NCBI RefSeq assembly: GCF_004217185.1
Contig: NZ_SHKL01000001.1
Coordinates: 3,842,001-3,906,000 of the forward strand
From: Pseudonocardia sediminis
GTDB lineage: Bacteria > Actinomycetota > Actinomycetes > Mycobacteriales > Pseudonocardiaceae
Length of the DNA stretch: 64,000 bases
Direction: 5' to 3'
Under the pieces are notes generated by a model. The model saw nothing but the letters and a program-made list of their open reading frames with translations, had not been told where the DNA came from and made no database searches. Position 1 is the stretch's first letter, and every line of letters begins with the position of its first letter. The translations under genes were made by a program, and so were the position numbers. Below, piece after piece: positions 58,997 to 64,000 of this stretch.

Positions 58997-59791
58997 TCAC
59001 GGCTCGTCGAGAACCGTGACCTCGTCCCCGACGCGGATCCGGCCCGCGGTCTCCACCTGGGCGTAGACCGACAGTGTCATCGCCGCGAACCCGGGCATCA
59101 GGCCGTCCGGCAGACCGGCCGTGGGCCGGTAGGCCGCCAGGCTCTTCAGGACGTTGAGGTCACGGACCCCGGTGACCGGGTCGAACGAGGTCACCACGCA
59201 CCGCGGGACCCCGCTGCGCACCCGGAGACGGACCTCCCCGACCTGCACCAGCCGGCCGTCCCAACCGTCCTCGGCGTGCTCCTCGGCCTCGACGAGCACA
59301 CCGGCGCGGAAGCGGCGCGGGTCCACCGCGGCGCCGGTCTCCCGCTCCAGGCGCCGGACCGACCCGGTCCCGAGCAGCGTGATCGGCAGGACGTCGACAC
59401 CGTTGCCCCCGTCGTCGATCCGCACCAGTCGCACCGGCCGGCCCGCGTGCGCGGACAGGGCCGCGTCCCAGGGCCCGCCGACCTCCCGGCACCGCAGCGT
59501 GCGGATGCCGAGGTGGTCGACCGGGAACGGGTCGCCGTGGGCCGTCGCGTCACCGGAGACGTCGTCACCCCCGGGCGTGCGGACGCGCAACGTCGCGTGC
59601 GCGTCGTCGTGGTCGAACCGGACTCCGACGAACAGGCCCTTGCCCGGCCGCCCCAGCTGCGCGTCGCCGTCGTCGACGATCACGAAGCGCCGGTCGCCGA
59701 CGATCCCGCGGCGGTCGACACGGACCTCGCGGGGCGAGAGCAGCTGACCGGACTTCACCGGGGTCATCCCCAGCTGCGACACCGTCTGCAT
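58997..59791 (-). CDS. MOSC-domain protein
   Basis: 264 residues. N-terminal MOSC_N beta barrel (about 5-95) and MOSC domain (about 110-260) with FRAGVLVEAEE and the conserved Cys in GVPRCVVTSFDP that ligands molybdenum cofactor in mARC/YcbX proteins. ATG 59791 follows GGGGGAG. Probably handles or inserts sulfurated molybdenum cofactor; no partner oxidoreductase is adjacent. Confidence 0.92.
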   Translation of the reverse strand: MQTVSQLGMTPVKSGQLLSPREVRVDRRGIVGDRRFVIVDDGDAQLGRPGKGLFVGVRFDHDDAHATLRVRTPGGDDVSGDATAHGDPFPVDHLGIRTLRCREVGGPWDAALSAHAGRPVRLVRIDDGGNGVDVLPITLLGTGSVRRLERETGAAVDPRRFRAGVLVEAEEHAEDGWDGRLVQVGEVRLRVRSGVPRCVVTSFDPVTGVRDLNVLKSLAAYRPTAGLPDGLMPGFAAMTLSVYAQVETAGRIRVGDEVTVLDEP

Positions 59792-59866
59792 CCGCTCCCC
59801 CGTCCACCCCACCGATCCGAGGGACCCACTGTGCCGCCCGCACCGGGTCCCCGGTCAAGGCCGGGA

Positions 59867-60388
59867 TCAGCGCAGCGCCGAGAGGGGGACGACCGCCCAC
59901 ACCGCCACCACCGCGGCCAGGAACACACCCGCGACGACGAAGGCCGGGACCCGCCCGACGGCGAGGTCGAACACCAGCAGCAGCCCGGACGACATCGTCA
60001 GTCCGAGGAAGCCCATCCCGGTCAGTGCGGACAGGTGCGCCCACCGCACCAGCTCCGGCTTGCGGCCACGCTGGAACACGATCCGGTGCGCGGCCACCGG
60101 CGCCACCAGCAGGGCCGACGACGTCGCCGCGCACAGCAGCGTCACGAGGAACACCGTCACCTGCAGGGTGTCCAGCCGTGTGAAGCGCTCGCTGAACGAC
60201 GCGGTGAGCAGGAACCCGAAGAGGATCTGCACCCCGGTCAGCACGACACGCAGCTCCTGCAGGAGCTCGGCGAAGTTGCGGTCGGCCCGCCGTAGCGGCA
60301 TCTCGTCGCGCTGCTCGACGTTCCAGTCGTCGCTGCCGGTCACCACCGGTACAGGATCCGCCTGCCCGCCGCCCAGCCGATCCGCCAC
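59867..60388 (-). CDS. DUF6328 membrane protein
   Basis: 173 residues, four membrane helices (VVLTGVQILFGFLLTASF, LQVTVFLVTLLCAATSSALL, ALTGMGFLGLTMSSGLLLVF, AFVVAGVFLAAVVAVWAVV). NFAELLQELRVVLTGVQILFGF is the family hallmark, read as one segment. GTG 60388 has GGGGAGG upstream; GTG 60343 is a shorter option. Actinobacterial family of unknown function. Confidence 0.85.
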   Translation of the reverse strand: MADRLGGGQADPVPVVTGSDDWNVEQRDEMPLRRADRNFAELLQELRVVLTGVQILFGFLLTASFSERFTRLDTLQVTVFLVTLLCAATSSALLVAPVAAHRIVFQRGRKPELVRWAHLSALTGMGFLGLTMSSGLLLVFDLAVGRVPAFVVAGVFLAAVVAVWAVVPLSALR

Positions 60389-60460
60389 TCCTGGCCTCCC
60401 CGCGTCCGATTCGAGGCGATCATCCCCCGGATCCCCGGTCCGCGCCGTGACGGGCGGGCC

Positions 60461-61147
60461 TCAGCGGCGCCCCCGTTCCCTGACCCGCTGGAACAGGGCG
60501 ACGGCTTCCAGCTGCGACCCGACCGCCAGCTTGGTCAGCACGGCCCGGACCTGGGTGCGCACGGTGGCGACCGAGACGACGTAGTGCTCGGCGATCGTCT
60601 GCACCCGCTTGCCGGAGGCCAGATGACCGAGGACCTCCAGCTCACGCGGGCTGAGCAAGGCCAGCCTCCCGGCGAGCTCCCGGTTCTCCTCCAGCCGTCG
60701 CTCGTGCAGCTCGATCAAGCGCTCGCGACGGCCCGGCGGCATCACCGGCCGTCCGGCGCGCGCCTCCCGGATCGTCGCCAGCAGCGCCGCGAACGGGGCG
60801 TTCTTGTGCATCCAGCCGAAGCCGCCCGCCGCCAGCGCGGCACCGACCCGGGACCCGTCCGAGGTACCGGACAGCACGAGCACCCGCCAGCCGAGATCGA
60901 CGAGCCCCGGCACCGCCGCCGCACCGTCGATCGGCTCGCCGTTGCGGTCACGACCGAGGTCCAGGTCGAGCACGACCATCCCCGGCCCGGCTCCGGAGGT
61001 CGCCGCCACGACGTCGGCCACCGACGACGGCCGGTGGTAGGTCGCGTCCTCGCCCTCGGCCCGCATCGCGAGGACCAGGGACGTGCCGACGAGCTCGTGG
61101 TCGTCCACGACGAGCACCCGCCCGTCGCGGATCGGTGTCGTCATCAT
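60461..61147 (-). CDS. LuxR-family response regulator (paralogue 1)
   Basis: 228 residues. Receiver domain: VLVVDDHELVGTSL (acidic pocket), phospho-Asp in VVLDLDLGRDRNG, LVLSGTSD (Thr/Ser) and Lys in WMHKNAPFA; LuxR helix-turn-helix LSPRELEVLGHLASGKRVQTIAE and SVATVRTQVRAVLTKL in two parts. Very similar to the regulator at 61907-62587. No histidine kinase is encoded next to either, so both are orphans locally. Confidence 0.94.
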   Translation of the reverse strand: MMTTPIRDGRVLVVDDHELVGTSLVLAMRAEGEDATYHRPSSVADVVAATSGAGPGMVVLDLDLGRDRNGEPIDGAAAVPGLVDLGWRVLVLSGTSDGSRVGAALAAGGFGWMHKNAPFAALLATIREARAGRPVMPPGRRERLIELHERRLEENRELAGRLALLSPRELEVLGHLASGKRVQTIAEHYVVSVATVRTQVRAVLTKLAVGSQLEAVALFQRVRERGRR

Positions 61148-61751
61148 CGTGCAATCACCCCTCGGTGATCTCCCGCGGTTCGCCTCACGGTCATCAACGC
61201 GGTATTCGCATGCCGGATACGGCATGGTTCACCGGAAAGACGAAGAATTTCGAGACCAATGGGTATCGAGTCCGCCCAGGACCGCTGGCGATCAGCAGCG
61301 ACTCGAACGCTCAGTCGGATGTTTCCGCATCTCAGGGCCGTCACAGTATGCGTCCGAATCCGTTTTCTCGGTCCGATCGGACGCGCACTCATCGGCTGCA
61401 CAACTGTCGCCCGATCGGCGCTTGCAGGTCCATTTCGGTGCGATCTTCGCGCACAGTTATCCACGCCTGTAAAGAACTGCGTCCGCCCTCGCGACGGAAC
61501 TGTGACGGACAACGGGCGGGTGTGACGACACCGGGACGCCGTCGCAGGTCCGACCGCCGGTCGGGAGGGACGGGCGCACCGGGACGCGCGTCCCGGCCGG
61601 GCGCATCAACAATTCTGAGGATTGACGTGCGGGAGCCGCCGGAGCGGGGGCGCACCGTTCCGCACCCGAACACCTGTTGCAGTGACGCTGCGCACCGGGA
61701 CGTCACCCGGTCGGTGCGAAACACGGCGGCACACGACGCGATGTAGTGGGC
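61148..61751. other. 604-bp non-coding, less GC-rich gap with palindrome
   Basis: No frame has family similarity or the codon bias of neighbours, and base composition is visibly less GC-rich than the genes on either side. It contains a perfect palindrome catgccg-gata-cggcatg (61209-61226), 62 bp upstream of the first response regulator ATG. It may hold promoters for that regulator and the small membrane protein, or be a decayed gene or an RNA; the sequence does not decide. Confidence 0.55.
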
Positions 61752-61925
61752 ATGACGTTCCTCGAGCGGGTGCTGCTGCGACTGGTGTTCTGGGTGGGCG
61801 TGGCTGCGGCGGTCTCCGCCGTCGCCGTGGCGTGCCTCGGGACCGCGCTGCTGCGCGAGGCCCGCACGTGGTCGTCGGCACGGCCGGACGCGACGACCCG
61901 CGCCGCTCAGCCGATCCTGCGGTAG
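61752..61925 (+). CDS. Possible small single-helix membrane protein
   Basis: 57 codons from ATG: one hydrophobic stretch (VLLRLVFWVGVAAAVSAVAV) and a short polar tail. Codon use is GC-rich in third positions. It lacks a good ribosome site and its last 19 bp overlap the end of the convergent response regulator gene. No family recognised. Confidence 0.4.
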   Translation: MTFLERVLLRLVFWVGVAAAVSAVAVACLGTALLREARTWSSARPDATTRAAQPILR

Positions 61926-62587
61926 AGCGCGACGGCCTCGAGCTGGGAGCCCACCTCGAGCTTCCCGAGCACCGCGCGGACCTGGGTCCGCACCGTCGGC
62001 AGGGACACCACGAACTGGTTCGCGATGGCCTGGGCCCGTTTGCCCGCCGCCAGCTCACCGAGGACCTCGCGCTCGCGCGGGGTCAGACGCCCCAGCTTCG
62101 CCCTGATCTCCGCCCGCTCCGCCTCGTGACGGCGGAAGAGCTCGATGAGATGCTCCCGCTGCCCGGGCGGCATGGCCGACCGTCCGGCGCGGGCCTCCCG
62201 GATGGCGGTGAGCAGCACCGCGAACGGCGCGTTCTTCGAGACCCAGACGAAGCCGCCCGCGGCCAGCGCGGACCCGATCCGGGAGGCGTTGGAGCTCCCG
62301 GACAGGACCAGCACCCGCCAGCCGGCCCCGCGCAGAGCGGGGATCAGCTGCACGCCGTCGATCACCGTCCCGGACGCGTCACGGCCGAGGTCGAGGTCGA
62401 GCACGACCAGACCGGTCCCGGCCCGCACGGCCGCGTCCAGCACCGCCGCGGCCGAGGGGGCCGGCCGGTAGACGGCGTCCTCCCCCTCTGCGCGCAGGCT
62501 CAGGGCCAGGGAGGTCCCGACCAGCTCATGGTCGTCGACGATGAGGATCGTCGAGGACTCCAACGGGGTGTTGCGTTCGTTCGTCAC
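61907..62587 (-). CDS. LuxR-family response regulator (paralogue 2)
   Basis: 226 residues from GTG 62587 (VTNERNTPLESSTILIVDDHELVG). Receiver with VVLDLDLGRDASG and KNAPFA, HTH LTPREREVLGELAAGKRAQAIAN and SLPTVRTQVRAVLGKL. Nearly the same as paralogue 1 across receiver and HTH; both share AEGEDA, GWRVLVLSG and REARAGR. A duplicated pair separated by the 604-bp gap; they may share a kinase and a promoter target. Confidence 0.94.
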   Translation of the reverse strand: MTNERNTPLESSTILIVDDHELVGTSLALSLRAEGEDAVYRPAPSAAAVLDAAVRAGTGLVVLDLDLGRDASGTVIDGVQLIPALRGAGWRVLVLSGSSNASRIGSALAAGGFVWVSKNAPFAVLLTAIREARAGRSAMPPGQREHLIELFRRHEAERAEIRAKLGRLTPREREVLGELAAGKRAQAIANQFVVSLPTVRTQVRAVLGKLEVGSQLEAVALYRRIG

Positions 62588-62661
62588 CGGTTCCGCCCAC
62601 TCTTCAAGCCCCCGCCCCGAGACATGTCCTGCACCTGCCACCGCGCCCACCACCGCCACGG

Positions 62662-63438
62662 TCACGGTGTGCTCCCCACCTGCAGCACCGCCCGCCCGAC
62701 CATCGCCGCTCCCCAGTCGATGCAGTCGCACTCACGCTCGTAGGCGGCCGGGCGGGTGCGCAGCGACCACAGGTGCTCCGCGCGGCGCCAGGCCGCGTCC
62801 CCGGCCAGGACGACGCCGAGCGTGTCCGCGCCGTCCATGATCTTGTCGAGGACGGCCGGGTCGAGATCGCGCCCCAGCCAGGTCTCGAAGTCCGCCCGCA
62901 GCGCCACCATGTGCCGCGCGAAGATCGCCGTGAGGGCATGGTGGTCGGCGAGCTCGGTCGGCCCGAGGGCGCCGCGACCGAGCAGCGTGCAGGTCTGCAC
63001 GACGGCCGGCGCCAGGTCGTAGCCGACGTGCGCGTTCACCCCGGCGACGGCGAGCTCCATGGGCCCGGTCCCCGGATCGCCGCGGCGCTCGAGCAGCACC
63101 GACCACGAGCGCGGGACCGGCAGCCCGGAGGCGTCGGCCCGCACGACGGCGAAGTACCGGCGTGCGAACTCGACGTCGAGGAGGGCCACGAACTCCGGCT
63201 CCCGGAACAGCTCCTGGCCGTCGAGCCGGTCCAGAACCTCCCGGGTCACCTGCCGGTAGAGGTGGTTGAAGCAGGCCAGCCCGTCGTCGGCACCGCGCGG
63301 GCCCGACTCCGTCAGCTCCTGCAGCCGGTCCAGGCGGTCCAGCACACCGCGGACGTCCTCGGGCGGTGTGGCCAGGCATTCGAGCACCCCGCCGGCGTAG
63401 GTGGGTACCGTGCGCCTGTCGTGGCCGACCATGGTCAC
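62662..63438 (-). CDS. DUF5995 family protein
   Basis: 258 residues from GTG 63438, which has GGAGG five bases upstream; ATG 63432 is the alternative. Conserved segments: LACFNHLYRQVTREVLDRL, FVALLDVEFARRYFAVV, GVNAHVGYDLAPAVVQTC and the C-terminal WRRAEHLWSLR. The NAHVxYDL pattern with several His and Asp suggests a metal-binding alpha-helical enzyme, but function is not established. Confidence 0.82.
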   Translation of the reverse strand: MTMVGHDRRTVPTYAGGVLECLATPPEDVRGVLDRLDRLQELTESGPRGADDGLACFNHLYRQVTREVLDRLDGQELFREPEFVALLDVEFARRYFAVVRADASGLPVPRSWSVLLERRGDPGTGPMELAVAGVNAHVGYDLAPAVVQTCTLLGRGALGPTELADHHALTAIFARHMVALRADFETWLGRDLDPAVLDKIMDGADTLGVVLAGDAAWRRAEHLWSLRTRPAAYERECDCIDWGAAMVGRAVLQVGSTP

Positions 63439-63537
63439 CGTTGCCTCCGCCGGTCGATCCGATGTCGGTGACCAGCATCGACCTACGGGGGTACGGCGTC
63501 GTCGGGAGAACGTCTTACGCGGCCCTCCCCCGACCTC

Positions 63538-64000
63538 CTAATCCTGGTGCGACGCACTCCGGCGTAGGGGGGTGCGGAGCTGCGAGGAGAACGTGTTGCT
63601 CGCCTGGACGCGGGTGCGGACGCCGAGCTTGGCGAAGATCCGGGTGAGGTGCACCCCGACGGTCTTCTCGCTGATGAACAACCGGCCCGCGATCTCCTTG
63701 TTGGTCAGCCCGGTCGCCACCTCCGCGAGCACCTCGAGCTCCCGCGCGGTCAGCGACGCCAGCGGTCCCGTGGCGCCGTCACCTCCGGAGCCGTGGGACG
63801 GCTCCCCGTCGCCCTCCGGTCCGGGGTCCTCCGGCGACGGCCGCGCGAACGTCACCCGCGCCCGTCCGGCCAGGTCCTCGATCTCGGCGAGCAGCGGACC
63901 GGCCCCCAGCGTCCGCGCCGCCCGCTCCGCGCGGACCAGCGCGGCGGCGCCGTCGGCGGACCGCGTCCGGGCGGCGAGGTGCGCCTCGGCCGCGCGCAGC
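63538..64000 (-). CDS. LuxR C-terminal regulator (5' truncated by window)
   Basis: The frame runs off the right end; about 153 codons remain, ending at TAG 63538. The visible part is an Ala/Arg-rich helical region (ARTLGAGPLLAEIEDLAGRAR), a Gly/Ser/Pro linker and a LuxR_C helix-turn-helix (LTARELEVLAEVATGLTNKEIA, then SEKTVGVHLTRIFAKLGV in parts). The length of helical material before the HTH suggests a large LAL/TPR-type transcriptional activator. Confidence 0.88.
   Translation of the reverse strand, partial: LRAAEAHLAARTRSADGAAALVRAERAARTLGAGPLLAEIEDLAGRARVTFARPSPEDPGPEGDGEPSHGSGGDGATGPLASLTARELEVLAEVATGLTNKEIAGRLFISEKTVGVHLTRIFAKLGVRTRVQASNTFSSQLRTPLRRSASHQD

Noticed and set aside
61457..61464. 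DnaA-box-like ttatccac as sign of a replication origin
   Set aside because: Single isolated match without a cluster, AT-rich unwinding region or dnaA/dnaN neighbours.

Overview
The window is a continuous stretch of very GC-rich actinobacterial chromosome. GTG starts are common and many neighbouring genes overlap by 1-4 bases (GTGA, ATGA, TGATG). DUF3040, DUF3099, GAF-ANTAR, Roadblock and Pr6Pr-type genes point to Actinomycetes. Gene content fits a Pseudonocardia-like organism, but that genus call is inference. I see no rRNA, tRNA, CRISPR, prophage or insertion sequence. Both ends cut a gene: an esterase on the left and a LuxR-type regulator on the right.

Layout. 1-5 kb: esterase and citryl-CoA-lyase-like gene, then a leftward MmcQ / PfpI / MarR / Clp-ATPase run with a 36-bp near-perfect palindrome. 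5.3-10.8 kb: signalling block with a LuxR response regulator, GAF histidine kinase, STAS protein and two GAF-ANTAR proteins. 10.8-18.9 kb: acyl-CoA catabolic locus, with CoA-transferase, P450 and ferredoxin leftward; acyl-CoA synthetase, crotonase and CoA-transferase rightward; and a thiolase-like gene. 19-21.7 kb: Pr6Pr membrane protein, TetR and a frameshifted P450. 21.7-28.9 kb: a four-gene overlapping operon herA-sbcD-sbcC-nurA, the bacterial version of the archaeal HerA-Mre11-Rad50-NurA end-resection cluster. 29-35.5 kb: beta-oxidation operon and a divergent FadR-type regulator. 35.5-36 kb: an unusual intergenic palindromic repeat array. 36-39.7 kb: NRAMP-like transporter, pxpC, pxpB and a GntR regulator. 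39.8-45.4 kb: acyl-CoA ligase, isomerase, thioesterase, a wrecked SDR pseudogene, acyl-CoA dehydrogenase and Roadblock protein. 45.5-51.9 kb: FUSC transporter with divergent MarR, fused double acyl-CoA dehydrogenase and SDR. 51.9-55.6 kb: CheB, STAS-ATPase and CheR-PAS module. 55.9-64 kb: small membrane proteins, IclR, MDR oxidoreductase, MOSC, two paralogous response regulators, DUF5995 and a truncated LuxR regulator.

How it fits together. Three themes recur. The first is CoA-ester catabolism: several ligases, CoA-transferases, crotonases and dehydrogenases, with FadR-like operators in front of at least two units. The second is stress and signal regulation without an obvious flagellar or chemotaxis context. 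The third is a compact DNA-end-processing operon. The strongest candidates for further work are the herA-sbcD-sbcC-nurA operon, the CheB/STAS-ATPase/CheR-PAS module, the palindromic array at 35.55-35.96 kb and the operator pairs shared between separate transcription units.
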